This document shows positions 7,760 through 16,409 of a stretch of DNA of 64,000 nucleotides, one piece after another; within the stretch, counting starts at the first letter, position 1, and the number at the start of each line of letters is the position of its first letter. The notes under the pieces were generated by a model, which had not been told where the DNA came from, made no database searches, and saw nothing but the letters and a program-made list of their open reading frames with translations. Where the stretch lies: positions 248,001 to 312,000 of the forward strand of contig NZ_SACP01000001.1 of assembly GCF_004004555.2 (NCBI RefSeq), given 5' to 3'. This stretch comes from Methylobacterium oryzihabitans (GTDB taxonomy: Bacteria > Pseudomonadota > Alphaproteobacteria > Rhizobiales > Beijerinckiaceae). Both the position numbers and the translations under genes were made by a program.

Positions 7760-7816
7760 TCTCACTCACGATCATCCTCCCCGCGGCCCGATGGCGGCGC
7801 AGGTGAGGCACGGCAG

Positions 7817-8491
7817 ATGAAGCCTGGATTCGGCGCAGTGGCGGCGGTGCCCCGGGGCGCGGCCTCCGGGCGGGTGGCGATAGACCGCCGGGCGGGCGTC
7901 GCGGCGGCGGCCCTGTTCGCCGGCTCCCTGGCCCTCACCGGCCTCGCGACCGCCTGGATGGTCCGGCCGCCGGCCCCGGCGCAGACCCGCACCGTGAGCA
8001 CTCTCTCCGGCGCACCCCTGACCCTGCCGGCGGCGTGGTTCGTCCGGCCCGGGGCCGCAGCCGGTGCGACGCCCGACCGGCTGGATCTCGCGATTCCCTG
8101 GTCGGCCCTGTCGGCCTCCGGCGGCGACGACCGCCTCCACGTCACGGCGACCCGCGCCCCCGACACCGCCGCGCCCCTCGGCCCCGCCCGGCGCTATGCC
8201 CGCTTCCTCACCGCCGAGGTCCGGGCGACCCCGGACGGGCTGATGCAGCGGCGCTTCCGGACCGGCTCGCCGTTCGAGGGCGAGGACCTCTACCTCGCCC
8301 AGCCGGACGGCAACCGCTTCGCCGCCCGCTGCGCCACCGCCCTGCCAGATCCGCAGGGCGCCTGCCTCAGCGAGGTCCGGGTCGGCGACCTCGCGCTGCG
8401 GGTACGCTTCGCCGAGGCCCGGCTGCCGTTCTGGAACGAGGCGCTGGCCGGGCTGGAGCGGATCTTCGGCCGTCCGGGCGGCGCTCCCTGA
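7817..8491 (+). CDS. Hypothetical anchored periplasmic protein
   Basis: A 224-residue protein that I do not recognise. It has one hydrophobic segment near residues 28-48 (VAAAALFAGSLALTGLATAWMV) preceded by basic residues, so it is likely anchored in the inner membrane with the bulk in the periplasm. The remainder is a soluble domain with RRYARFLTAEVRATPDGLMQRRFRTGSPFEGEDLYLAQPD and a pair of cysteines (RCATALPDPQGACL) that could form a disulfide. A CtrA-type site and a DnaA box precede the gene, hinting at cell-cycle linked expression. It converges on the DUF3126 gene. Confidence 0.7.
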   Translation: MKPGFGAVAAVPRGAASGRVAIDRRAGVAAAALFAGSLALTGLATAWMVRPPAPAQTRTVSTLSGAPLTLPAAWFVRPGAAAGATPDRLDLAIPWSALSASGGDDRLHVTATRAPDTAAPLGPARRYARFLTAEVRATPDGLMQRRFRTGSPFEGEDLYLAQPDGNRFAARCATALPDPQGACLSEVRVGDLALRVRFAEARLPFWNEALAGLERIFGRPGGAP

Positions 8492-8497
8492 GCGGGC

Positions 8498-8710
8498 TCA
8501 GCCCTCCAGATCGGTGTCGAGGATCGCCATCGAGAAGTTGAACGACCGGTCGCCGTCCTCGTCGTCCACCGACAGGACGCCGACGAATTCCTCGCCGATA
8601 TAGACCTCGGCCGAGTCCGTCTTCTTCGGCCGGCCGACGAGGCGGATCGAGTGGTTGGAGAAGGTGCGGCGAAGGTAGCCCTCGACCTTCGTCATCTCGG
8701 TCTTGTTCAC
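8498..8710 (-). CDS. DUF3126 family protein
   Basis: A 70-residue cytoplasmic protein starting at GTG 8710. The sequence NKTEMTKVEGYLRRTFSN, then RPKKTDSAEVYIGEEFVGVLSVDDEDGDRSFNF is the conserved DUF3126 pattern found almost only in alphaproteobacteria. Its function is unknown; the gene is typically found directly downstream of cysE, as here (143 bp after the cysE stop on the same strand). The much longer reading frame running through cysE is not real. Confidence 0.85.
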   Translation of the reverse strand: MNKTEMTKVEGYLRRTFSNHSIRLVGRPKKTDSAEVYIGEEFVGVLSVDDEDGDRSFNFSMAILDTDLEG

Positions 8711-8853
8711 GAGTGATCTCTTCGGCTGGAGGTCGGGAGGCAGCGGCCGCGTCCCCGCGGAGCCGCCGGTGCCCGTCGAAGGCCCCGCCTTGCCACGGCG
8801 GCCGGCGACGGGCAAGGCGCCGCGGGCCGCCGACGCCGGTGGCCGGGCCGCCC

Positions 8854-9693
8854 TCAGATGCCTTCCATCATGTGGACGAACTGGTCCATGGCGCGGGCCG
8901 GATCGGAGCAGCCGGCCGAACCGACGACCCGGGCCGGCACCCCGACGACGGTGGTGCAGGGCGGCACCGGCTGGAGCACCACCGAACCGGCGGCGACCCG
9001 GGCGCAGGATCCGACCTCGATGTTGCCGAGGATCTTGGCGCCGGCGCCGATCATCACCCCGTGGCGGATCTTCGGGTGGCGGTCGCCGCCGTGCTTGCCG
9101 GTGCCGCCGAGGGTGACGTCGTGCAGCATCGACACCTCGTCCTCGATCACCGCCGTCGAGCCGACGACGAGGCCCGTGGCGTGGTCGAGGAAGATGCCGC
9201 GGCCGATCCGGGCCGCCGGGTGGATGTCGGTCTGGAACACCTCCGAGGCCCGGCTCTGGAGGTAGAGCGCGAGGTCGCGCCGGCCGCGGGTCCACAGCCA
9301 GTGGCTCAGCCGATGGGCCTGGATGGCGTGGAAGCCCTTGAAGTACAGCACCGGCTCGATCGCCCGGCTGGTCGCCGGGTCGCGGTCGAGCACCGCGCCG
9401 ATATCGGCCCGGTAGGCGCCGCCGATGCCCGGATCGTCGGCGACCGCCTCGTGGAAGCTCTGCGCCACGAGGTCGGCCGAGAGCGACGGATGGCCCAGCC
9501 GGGCGGCGACCCGGTGCGACACCGCCGATTCGAGCGTGGCGTGGTTCAGGATCGTCGCCATGATGAACGAGGCGAGGCGCGGCTCCTCGCGCACCACGGC
9601 GTCGGCCTCCTGGCGCAGGCGGCGCCACACCGGGTCGACCGTGCCGGCGATCGGGTCCGGCTGGCGGCCGGATGGGGCGGGACTGGACGACAA
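8854..9693 (-). CDS. cysE: Serine O-acetyltransferase
   Basis: A 279-residue enzyme that makes O-acetylserine from serine and acetyl-CoA, the entry step of cysteine synthesis. The N-terminal helical SATase domain contains FIMATILNHATLESAVSHRVA and the DIGAVLDRDPA segment. The left-handed beta-helix carries hexapeptide repeats and the active-site region IGRGIFLDHATGLVVG, HDVTLGGTGK and RHPKI. The start is taken as TTG 9693 because AGGAGAAGG lies just upstream and the length then fits CysE; an in-frame ATG at 9801 would add 36 low-complexity residues. It heads a minus-strand pair with DUF3126. Confidence 0.93.
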   Translation of the reverse strand: MSSSPAPSGRQPDPIAGTVDPVWRRLRQEADAVVREEPRLASFIMATILNHATLESAVSHRVAARLGHPSLSADLVAQSFHEAVADDPGIGGAYRADIGAVLDRDPATSRAIEPVLYFKGFHAIQAHRLSHWLWTRGRRDLALYLQSRASEVFQTDIHPAARIGRGIFLDHATGLVVGSTAVIEDEVSMLHDVTLGGTGKHGGDRHPKIRHGVMIGAGAKILGNIEVGSCARVAAGSVVLQPVPPCTTVVGVPARVVGSAGCSDPARAMDQFVHMMEGI

Positions 9694-9959
9694 CGACCTT
9701 CTCCTCGTCGGCGGAGCACGGGAAATAGCGTCCCGCGGCCCTTCCTGGAAGGCGCCGCTCCGTTCTTCTCCGAGGCTGGCGGCAAGGTTCTCCGGCATCA
9801 AGCCCCACGGGGCTCGACAGGCGGGGAGGTGTCATGCGTCCGGCGCAGCCGGCGCGAGACCGGATCCTTCGGTGAGGGGCGCGGCGGGCCCCGTCTCCTG
9901 CCCCGTCTCCGCGGAGGCGGAGCCGGTGCTCGCCGCCGGTCGGGGTCGCGACGATGCTG

Positions 9960-10574
9960 TCAAGCGATCGGGCAGGCGACGAAGGCCGGCAGGGCCTCGG
10001 CACGGCCGGAGAGGTCGCGCAGATTCGGGTGCCGGCCGGGCGGGACACGGTCGGCCAATACGCTCTGCGTGAACCGCCACGCGACCGCCGCCGTGACGTC
10101 GGCCTGCATCGGACGCCCGCCGAACCGCCAGCCATCCGGTCCGGCGAACTCCGCCTCCAGGAGGTCGTAGGCCGCGAGCAGCTGGCCCTCGACGCGGTCG
10201 AGCCAAGGCTGGTGCTGCTTCTCGGCGGGGCGGAGGTTGCGTTCGTAGACGATCTGGACGCTCTTCTCGCAAGCGACCAGGGCGAGGCCGATCAGACGCT
10301 GTGAGAGGTGGAAGTCGGCCGTGGCATTCGGTGCGAGGCGCCGGTCGGGGGCGACGGCGCGGTCGAGGACCTCGAGGATCAGCGTCGAATCCAGCAGGAC
10401 CGTCCCGTCGTCCATGACGAGCGTCGGCGCCTTCACCGCCGGGTTGACGGATGCGAACGCGTCGGAGTCGCGGAACACCGACAGCGGCTCGTGCGCGAAC
10501 GGCAGTTCCATCATCCGCATCGAGATCGCCACCCGGCGGACGTAGGGGGAATCCAGCATTCCGATCAGTCGCAT
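9960..10574 (-). CDS. Glutathione S-transferase family protein
   Basis: A 204-residue cytoplasmic protein with the GST layout: a thioredoxin-like N domain (MRLIGMLDSPYVRRVAISMRMM, then NPAVKAPTLVMDDGTVLLDSTLILEVLD, the cis-proline and glutathione-binding DS segment) and an all-helical C domain with a WRFGGRPMQADVTAAVAW motif. The catalytic residue may be S9 of DSPYVRR. The start ATG 10574 follows GGAGACC. It is divergent from the GlxA-type regulator gene, with 111 bp between them, so it could be the regulator's target. A detoxification role is the family expectation. Confidence 0.87.
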   Translation of the reverse strand: MRLIGMLDSPYVRRVAISMRMMELPFAHEPLSVFRDSDAFASVNPAVKAPTLVMDDGTVLLDSTLILEVLDRAVAPDRRLAPNATADFHLSQRLIGLALVACEKSVQIVYERNLRPAEKQHQPWLDRVEGQLLAAYDLLEAEFAGPDGWRFGGRPMQADVTAAVAWRFTQSVLADRVPPGRHPNLRDLSGRAEALPAFVACPIA

Positions 10575-10685
10575 GACGGTCTCCGGCTCGATCGAGGGCC
10601 CCCGGACCCGCCCGGGCGGCGGCCTCAGCATCGCGGCCGGCCCGGCGCGTTGCCAGTGGAAGAAACGGCCACTATCGTTCCGATC

Positions 10686-11651
10686 ATGCCAAACCGGCCG
10701 CTGGTCGCCATCCTGGCCTATGACGGGCTCTGCACCTTCGAGTTCGGTTGCGCCGTCGAGGTCTTCGGTCAGTTTCGCCCGGAGATGGGCCGGGACTGGT
10801 ACCGCTGCGCGACGGTGGCCGCCGAAGCCGGGGCTCTGCGAGGATTGGGCGGCGTCCGGGTCGAGGCCGATGGCGGGCTCGAACTCCTGGCGGAAGCCGC
10901 GACGATCGTCGTTCCGGGTTGGCGCGGCCCGACGGCCGAGGTGCCGGCCGCCCTTGCGCACGCCCTCGCGGCGGCCCACGCCCGCGGCGTCCGGCTGGTC
11001 GGCCTTTGCGCCGGCGCCTTCGTCCTGGCGGCCGCCGGGTTGTTGCGGGGCCGGCGCGCCACCACGCACTGGGCCCATATCGGGCGCCTCGCGGCGGCGA
11101 GCCCGGACACGGAACTCGTGGAGGACGTTCTCTACGTCGACGAGGGGTCGGTCCTCACCTCGGCGGGGAGTGCGGCGGGCCTCGACCTGTGCCTTCACGT
11201 CGTGCGCAAGGATTTCGGCGCCAAGGCAGCCAATCGGGTCGCCCGCCGCCTCGTCCTGTCGGCGCACCGGGAGGGCGGGCAGGCGCAGTTCATCGACAGG
11301 CCGGTGCCGGTCCGCGCGGGAACCCGGCTCGGCGCCTTCCTCGACGGCGTCCGACTGCGGGTGTCCGAAGCCTGGACGATCGAACGCATGGCGGACGAGG
11401 CCGGCCTCAGCCTCACCGGCCTGCACCGGCATGTGCGGGCGGCCACCGGGCTGTCGCCCGGAGCGTGGCTGATCGCCGAACGCGTCCGGCAGGCGCGGGA
11501 GCTCTTGGAGGAAACGTCCCTGTCGATCGAGGCCGTGGCCCGGGCGACCGGGTTCGGTGAAGCCGTCAACCTGCGCAAGCATTTCCGGCGCGCCGTCGGA
11601 CTGTCGCCACGGGCCTACCGCGTCCGGTTCGATGCCACGGCTCCGCGGTGA
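10686..11651 (+). CDS. GlxA/FtrA-type transcriptional regulator (DJ-1/PfpI plus AraC HTH)
   Basis: A 321-residue two-domain regulator. Residues 5-175 form a DJ-1/PfpI-like domain (VAILAYDGLCTFEFGCAVEVFG, and GLCAGAFVLAAAG with the nucleophile-elbow cysteine). Residues 220-320 are an AraC-type DNA-binding domain with two helix-turn-helix units (WTIERMADEAGLSLTGLHRHV and LSIEAVARATGFGEAVNLRKHF). Relatives such as FtrA and GlxA act as activators, often of neighbouring enzyme genes. It is divergent from a GST gene and convergent with the EPS chain-length gene, whose stop lies 24 bp beyond its own. Confidence 0.9.
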   Translation: MPNRPLVAILAYDGLCTFEFGCAVEVFGQFRPEMGRDWYRCATVAAEAGALRGLGGVRVEADGGLELLAEAATIVVPGWRGPTAEVPAALAHALAAAHARGVRLVGLCAGAFVLAAAGLLRGRRATTHWAHIGRLAAASPDTELVEDVLYVDEGSVLTSAGSAAGLDLCLHVVRKDFGAKAANRVARRLVLSAHREGGQAQFIDRPVPVRAGTRLGAFLDGVRLRVSEAWTIERMADEAGLSLTGLHRHVRAATGLSPGAWLIAERVRQARELLEETSLSIEAVARATGFGEAVNLRKHFRRAVGLSPRAYRVRFDATAPR

Positions 11652-11675
11652 CGGCAGCGCCGCCCTCCGGAGCGA

Positions 11676-13937
11676 TCAGGCCGAGCGCCGCAGGGGATAG
11701 GCCGGCATCGTCACGGCGGGCATCGCCTCCCCGTCGCGGGCGACCACCACCTCGGGCGCGCCCGCCTCCTCGGCGGCCTCGAACAGGGCGAGCAGGCCGG
11801 GATCGTCCGCCGCCGCGTTCGAGGCGATCACGACCGCGTCCATCCAGGTTCCGATCGCGGTGGTCAGCGCCCGCAGCCGGGCCGGATCGCGGCCGTCGAG
11901 GGCACAGACGACCCAGCCGTAGGTCTGGCCGAGGGCGTCGAGGGTCAGGCCGAGCCCGTCGCCCTCCGCCAGCAGCGCCGCCGTCCCGCCGCGCCCGCGG
12001 CCGATCACGTGCAGCCGCGACGCACCGTCCGGCTGGATCGCCTCGTCGAACGAGGCCGTCCCGGCCATGAGGTCGGTCAGCCCGGGGGCGCCGACCGCGG
12101 GACCGCGGCCGAGCCGGATCAGCACCGCGCGCTCGCCGGAGGCCGCCGCCCCCCGGGCGAGGCTCGCGGCCAGGTCGGCCAGCCCGTCGCCGTCGGCGAC
12201 CACGAGGATCCGGCGGCCGTCGCCGGCGGTCGCCAGCCCCTGCAGCCGTCCGGTCAGCGCCGAGAGGTCGTAGGCCGGTGCCGCCGGGCCTGCCGGGACC
12301 GCCGCGGTCTCGGGCGGGGCCGGCACCGCGGCCGGCTCCGCGGGCACCCGGGGGGCGGCGGGCGCCCGGCGGACCGCGACCGCGGGCACCGGGCCGGAGA
12401 GGTCGGCCCCGCCGGACGGCTCGCGGCCGTTCGGCTGGCCGCGGCGGGGCGGCCCGTCCGACAGCAGCGCGCGGGCGACGATCACGCCGGCGGCGAGCAG
12501 GAAGGTCAGCACCCCCGCCAGCGCGACGATCGGCAGCTTCTTGGGGAAGGAGGGCGTCTCCGGCACCACCGCCTGCGACACCATCCGGGCGTCGGCCGGC
12601 GCCGCGCTCGCGGCATCGCGGGCCGAGGCCTCGCGGTAGCGGCCGAGATAGGATTCGAGCTGCTCGCGCTGCGCCCGCGCCTCGCGCTCCAGGGCGCGCA
12701 GTTCGACCTCGCTGGTGTTGCCCTTGGCCACCACCTCGCGCTGGCTGTCGACGGCGGCCCGCAGGGTGTCGACCCGGGCGCCGGCGATGCGGGCGTCGTT
12801 CTCGAGGGTGCGCACCGTGCGGTCGGCGGCGCCGCGGATCTGGCCCTCGAGGTCGTTGAGCTGGGCGTTCAGCTCCTTGATCCGCGGGTGCTGCGGCAGC
12901 AGCGTGCGCGATTCCAGCGCGAGCTGCGCCCGCAGGGTGATGCGCTGCTCGACGAGGCGGCGGATCAGCTCGTTGTTGGCGACGTCCGGGATCTCGAAGG
13001 CGCGCCCGTCCTTGAGCATCTCGCGGATGAGCTGGGCCTTCGCCGCCGCGTCGGCCTGGGCGGCGCGGGCCTGGGTGAGCTGGGTCGACAACTCGGCGAG
13101 CTGCTGGGCGCCGAGGGGCTGGTTCGTCGTGCCGCCGGCGCCGATCAGCCCGTTGCGGGCGCGGAACGCCTCGACCTTGGCCTCGGCCTCGGCGACGCGG
13201 CTGCGCAGGGTCTCGATGTTCGAGCCGAGCCAGGTCGAGGCGTAGCGCGCCGTGTCGACCTTCGCGGCGGCGAGCGAGGCGATGTAGAGGTCCGCGATGG
13301 TGTTGGCGGCGCGGGCCGCGAGGTCGGGATCGCGCGAACGGAACTCGATCGTCAGCACCCGCGACTTGCCGGCGGCGTAGACCAGCAGCCGGTCGAAATA
13401 GCGCTCCAGCACCCGGTCCTCGGGCTCGCGGTCGAGGGGGTTGGGCACGAGGCCGAGCATCATCAGCAGCCGCTGCACCGGCCCGACGCCGTCGACCAGG
13501 GGATCGAATTCCGGATTGCCGACGAGGTGAAGCCGGCGGATCGCCTCGCGGGCGATGTCGCGCGACATCACCACCTGGACCTGGCTCGCCACCGCCTGCT
13601 CGTCGATCGGGTTCGTCGTGCCCTCGCCGCGCTCCTGCTGCGGCCGGGTCAACGCGCTGTCGCGGCTCTCCAGCAGCAGCTTGGTCTCGGCGGTGTAGCG
13701 CGGCGGCACGAGCTGCACGAAGGCCACCGCCAGCCCGACCGCGACGAGGGTCGGGACCACGAGGCCGAGCCAGTGCCGGCGCAGGAGCCGGCCGACATCG
13801 CCCAGCGCCAGCCCCTCCGGTGCGGGCTCGCCGGGCGCGCCCTCCTCGTCCGGGGCTCTGCGGCTCGTCGGGAGCCGCCCGGCCCTCCGGCCGGCCGGAG
13901 CGGCGTCGTCCATGGCGGAGGAGAAGGCGCGGGACAT
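11676..13937 (-). CDS. Exopolysaccharide chain-length determinant with degenerate BY-kinase domain (Wzc/GumC-like)
   Basis: A 753-residue inner-membrane polysaccharide co-polymerase. A first membrane segment (LGLVVPTLVAVGLAVAFVQ) opens a Wzz domain (PPRYTAETKLLLESR), followed by a long coiled-coil periplasmic region with GumC-type pattern (LRSRVAEAEAKVEAFRARNGL), a proline-containing second membrane segment (SFPKKLPIVALAGVLTFLLAAGVIV), and a cytoplasmic kinase-like domain. In that domain the Walker A is missing: ILVVADGDGLADLAASLARG replaces GxxxGKT, and no C-terminal tyrosine cluster is present, so autokinase activity is unlikely. The start ATG 13937 is an estimate. It is divergent from the Wza-type lipoprotein gene. 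Confidence 0.87.
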   Translation of the reverse strand: MSRAFSSAMDDAAPAGRRAGRLPTSRRAPDEEGAPGEPAPEGLALGDVGRLLRRHWLGLVVPTLVAVGLAVAFVQLVPPRYTAETKLLLESRDSALTRPQQERGEGTTNPIDEQAVASQVQVVMSRDIAREAIRRLHLVGNPEFDPLVDGVGPVQRLLMMLGLVPNPLDREPEDRVLERYFDRLLVYAAGKSRVLTIEFRSRDPDLAARAANTIADLYIASLAAAKVDTARYASTWLGSNIETLRSRVAEAEAKVEAFRARNGLIGAGGTTNQPLGAQQLAELSTQLTQARAAQADAAAKAQLIREMLKDGRAFEIPDVANNELIRRLVEQRITLRAQLALESRTLLPQHPRIKELNAQLNDLEGQIRGAADRTVRTLENDARIAGARVDTLRAAVDSQREVVAKGNTSEVELRALEREARAQREQLESYLGRYREASARDAASAAPADARMVSQAVVPETPSFPKKLPIVALAGVLTFLLAAGVIVARALLSDGPPRRGQPNGREPSGGADLSGPVPAVAVRRAPAAPRVPAEPAAVPAPPETAAVPAGPAAPAYDLSALTGRLQGLATAGDGRRILVVADGDGLADLAASLARGAAASGERAVLIRLGRGPAVGAPGLTDLMAGTASFDEAIQPDGASRLHVIGRGRGGTAALLAEGDGLGLTLDALGQTYGWVVCALDGRDPARLRALTTAIGTWMDAVVIASNAAADDPGLLALFEAAEEAGAPEVVVARDGEAMPAVTMPAYPLRRSA

Positions 13938-14114
13938 GGGGGCGTCGGTCTCGAGGAGGCGGAGCCGCGGGCGGCCCGGACCCCGAACACACCTCATTAA
14001 GATTGCCGGTCGGTTAAAGCCCGCAAGCCGCCCGGCGTGCCCCGCCGGGACCGGTGAGGCTTCCTTAACCATCTCTGTTTACTGCCCGGTCATCGGACCC
14101 GACCGGCAGCAGCG

Positions 14115-14687
14115 ATGAACCGACGCGCCCTCCTCTCCGCGACAGCCGCCGCTCTCGCCCTCGGCGGCTGCCTGCGTCCGGCCTACCGCACCGCCCTGCT
14201 CGACGAGACCGGAACCGGCTCGGTCGGGGCGTCCTACACCCTCGCGGCCGGCGACCGGCTGCGGGTGATCGTGTTCGGCCAGGACAACCTGTCCAACATC
14301 TACACCGTCGACGGCGCCGGGCGGATCATCATGCCGCTGATCGGGGCGGTGTCGGTCGGCGGCACCACGACGCTCCAGGCGGCGCGGGCGGTCGAGGCGC
14401 GCCTGCGCAACGGCTTCGTGCGCGAGCCGCACGTCACCGTCGAGGTCGACGGCTATCGGCCGTTCTTCATCCTCGGCGAGGTGACGACTTCGGGCCAGTA
14501 CCCCTACGTCAACGGCATGACGGTCGAGACCGCGGTGGCGATCGCCGCAGGCTTCGGGCCCCGGGCCGCCCGCGACTACGCCGTGGTGACCCGCGAGGGG
14601 CCGGGCGGCCTCGTCTCGGGCATCGTGCCGATGACCTATCCGGTCCGGCCCGGCGACACCGTGGTCATCAAGGAACGCTGGTTCTGA
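14115..14687 (+). CDS. Polysaccharide export lipoprotein, short Wza type
   Basis: A 190-residue protein with a lipoprotein signal peptide; the lipobox is LALGGC with acylated Cys18. The body is a poly_export domain (YTLAAGDRLRVIVFGQDNLSN...IYTVDGAGRIIMPLIGAV) plus one SLBB-like domain (FFILGEVTTSGQYPYVNGMTV). Such short Wza or ExoF/GumB-like proteins form the outer-membrane export pore for exopolysaccharide. It is divergent from the chain-length gene and followed by a strong terminator, so it is probably a monocistronic unit. It lacks the long C-terminal extension of E. coli Wza. Confidence 0.9.
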   Translation: MNRRALLSATAAALALGGCLRPAYRTALLDETGTGSVGASYTLAAGDRLRVIVFGQDNLSNIYTVDGAGRIIMPLIGAVSVGGTTTLQAARAVEARLRNGFVREPHVTVEVDGYRPFFILGEVTTSGQYPYVNGMTVETAVAIAAGFGPRAARDYAVVTREGPGGLVSGIVPMTYPVRPGDTVVIKERWF

Positions 14688-14688
14688 G

Positions 14689-14730
14689 CCCCGGGCAATC
14701 GGGTGAAACCCGATTGCCCGGGGTTTCTTG
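14689..14730 (+). terminator. Strong hairpin terminator and palindromic repeat
   Basis: A perfect 16-bp stem (14689-14704 with 14708-14723) and a GAA loop begin two bases after the stop of the Wza-type gene, followed by TTTCTTG. It is a good terminator shape. The core CAATCGGGT-GAA-ACCCGATTG recurs inverted at 14851-14874, so it may also be a REP-like palindrome. Confidence 0.6.
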
Positions 14731-14741
14731 CCTGGCCTCAG

Positions 14742-14850
14742 GCGCCGGCGTTCGCATCCGCTCACTTGGCTTCGCTCCGCTCTGCGTCCGAGAGGACATT
14801 CGTCCTCCCGGACCCGCTGCGCGGGGCGCTCTTCGCGCCCGGCGGATCGA
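14742..14850. repeat. Array of short hairpins between palindromes
   Basis: Between the two inverted copies of the CAATCGGGT palindrome lie several small stems: GAGGAC-ATTC-GTCCTC (near 14791-14806), CCCGC-TGCG-CGGGG type, and GGGCGC-TCTT-GCGCCC. The clustering of palindromes in a gene-free spacer is typical of REP/BIME-like elements. Confidence 0.55.
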
Positions 14851-14874
14851 CAATCGGGTTTCACCCGATTGCCC
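14851..14874. repeat. Inverted copy of CAATCGGGT palindrome
   Basis: CAATCGGGT-TTC-ACCCGATTG(CCC) is the reverse complement of the palindrome at 14693-14719, so the two face each other about 130 bp apart. It is 220 bp upstream of the glycosyltransferase start and could terminate transcripts coming from either direction. Confidence 0.6.
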
Positions 14875-15095
14875 TGGTTCTGACCCGTCGGCGATCCCGC
14901 GCGCAGCGGCATCGTGGTGCGCCGTCCCGGCCGAGATCGGCGCAAATCGAGCGGCCGCGGCCGGCCCAGGTTAACCACCCCGACCGGACGCCCGGGCCGC
15001 GGCGGCCCGGCTTAACCCTGCAGCGATCTTCTTGCGGCCAGATCCCACGACCGGGGCGCGGGCGAGCGCCCGCCGAGAGGTCGAGGGAGAGCATC

Positions 15096-16331
15096 GTGGC
15101 CGTGTCCCTACTGCGCGTCGCCGAGCCCCTTCCGGAGGCCCCTCCGGAGACGCGGCCGCAGACCGTTCCGGTCGCGGAGCCGGTCCTGCGCCAGCGCATC
15201 CTCCACGTCTTCCGGGCGCCGGTCGGCGGCCTGTTCCGCCACGTCGTCGATGCCGCCCGGATGCAGGCCGAGGCCGGGCACGAGGTCGGGCTGTTCTGCG
15301 ATTCGCTCACCGGCGGCGCACGGGCCGAGGCGGCCCTGGCCGGCCTCGCGCCGCGCCTCGCCCTCGGGCTGACCCGGGTGCCGATGCGGCGCAACCCCCA
15401 CGCCACCGACCTCGCCGCGCTCGTGCGGCTCCACGGCCTCGTGCGCCGGATCCGCCCGACGGTGCTGCACGGACACGGCTCGAAGGGCGGGCTCTACGCG
15501 AGGCTGGTCCCCGGCCCGTTCGGGGTGGCGGCGCCGGTGCGCGCCTACACGCCGCACGGCGGCAGCTTCAACTACCACCCGGGCACGCCGCTGCACCGGC
15601 TCTACATGGCGGTCGAGGGACTGCTGAGCCTGCGCACCGACGTCTTCCTGTTCGAGAGCGCCTACATCGCCGGGCGCCACCGCGCCTTCGTCGGCCCGAC
15701 CGACCGGCTGGTGCGGATCGTCCACAACGGCCTCGATACCGCCGAGTTCGCCCCGATCGCCCCGGCGGCCGAACGGCACGACCTCGTCTATATCGGCGAA
15801 TTGCGCGAGGCGAAGGGCGTGCCGGTGCTGTTCGACGCCCTCGCCCGCCTGCGCGACCACGGCCGCGTGCTGTCGCTCCTCGTCGTCGGCTCCGGCCCCG
15901 ACGAGGCGACCCTGAAGGCGCGGGTGGCCGAACTCGGCCTCGACGGCGCGGTGACGTTCGAGCCGCCGCAGCCGATCCGGCAGGCGCTGAGCCGCGGGAC
16001 GGTGATGGTGGTGCCGTCCCTCGCCGAATCGCTCCCCTACGTCGTGCTGGAGGCGGTGGCGGCGGCCCAGCCCCTCGTCTCGACCGACGTCGGCGGCATC
16101 CCGGAGATCCTCGGCCCGGCCGCCGACGCCCTGGTGCCGCCCAACGACTTCATCGCGCTCGCCGGCGCGCTCGCCCGCAAGCTCGACCAGTCGCCGGAGG
16201 CCCGCGCCGGCGAGGCGGCGGCTCTGTCCGCGTTCGTGCGCTGCCGCTTCTCGATGCGGCAGATGACCGACGACGGGCTCGCCGGCTACGCGGCGGCCCG
16301 CCCGCCCTCGCCGGTGCCGGCGCAGGCGTGA
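15096..16331 (+). CDS. Glycosyltransferase family 4 protein
   Basis: A 411-residue cytoplasmic or membrane-associated glycosyltransferase (GT-B fold). The N-terminal Rossmann half has RILHVFRAPVGGLFRHVVDAARMQAEAGHEVG and a HGHGSKGGLYARL loop; the C-terminal half contains LVYIGELREAKGVPVLFDAL, LLVVGSGPDEATLK and the sugar-nucleotide binding PSLAESLPYVVLEA E-x7-E motif. It would add a sugar to the EPS repeat unit; the sugar is not predictable. The start is GTG 15096, with GAGGGAGAG five bases upstream. It is probably co-transcribed with the next gene, 78 bp downstream. Confidence 0.92.
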   Translation: MAVSLLRVAEPLPEAPPETRPQTVPVAEPVLRQRILHVFRAPVGGLFRHVVDAARMQAEAGHEVGLFCDSLTGGARAEAALAGLAPRLALGLTRVPMRRNPHATDLAALVRLHGLVRRIRPTVLHGHGSKGGLYARLVPGPFGVAAPVRAYTPHGGSFNYHPGTPLHRLYMAVEGLLSLRTDVFLFESAYIAGRHRAFVGPTDRLVRIVHNGLDTAEFAPIAPAAERHDLVYIGELREAKGVPVLFDALARLRDHGRVLSLLVVGSGPDEATLKARVAELGLDGAVTFEPPQPIRQALSRGTVMVVPSLAESLPYVVLEAVAAAQPLVSTDVGGIPEILGPAADALVPPNDFIALAGALARKLDQSPEARAGEAAALSAFVRCRFSMRQMTDDGLAGYAAARPPSPVPAQA

Positions 16332-16409
16332 AGCGTTCGTGACGCCGGCCCGCGCACCGACGCAAGGCCGGCCGACCTCCAACCGGGACTGCGTGCCAGA
16401 AGGCGTGCC

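Noticed and set aside
9694..9801. Extended N terminus of CysE from ATG 9801
   Set aside because: The added 36 residues are low-complexity and the TTG at 9693 has a strong ribosome site and gives the family length.
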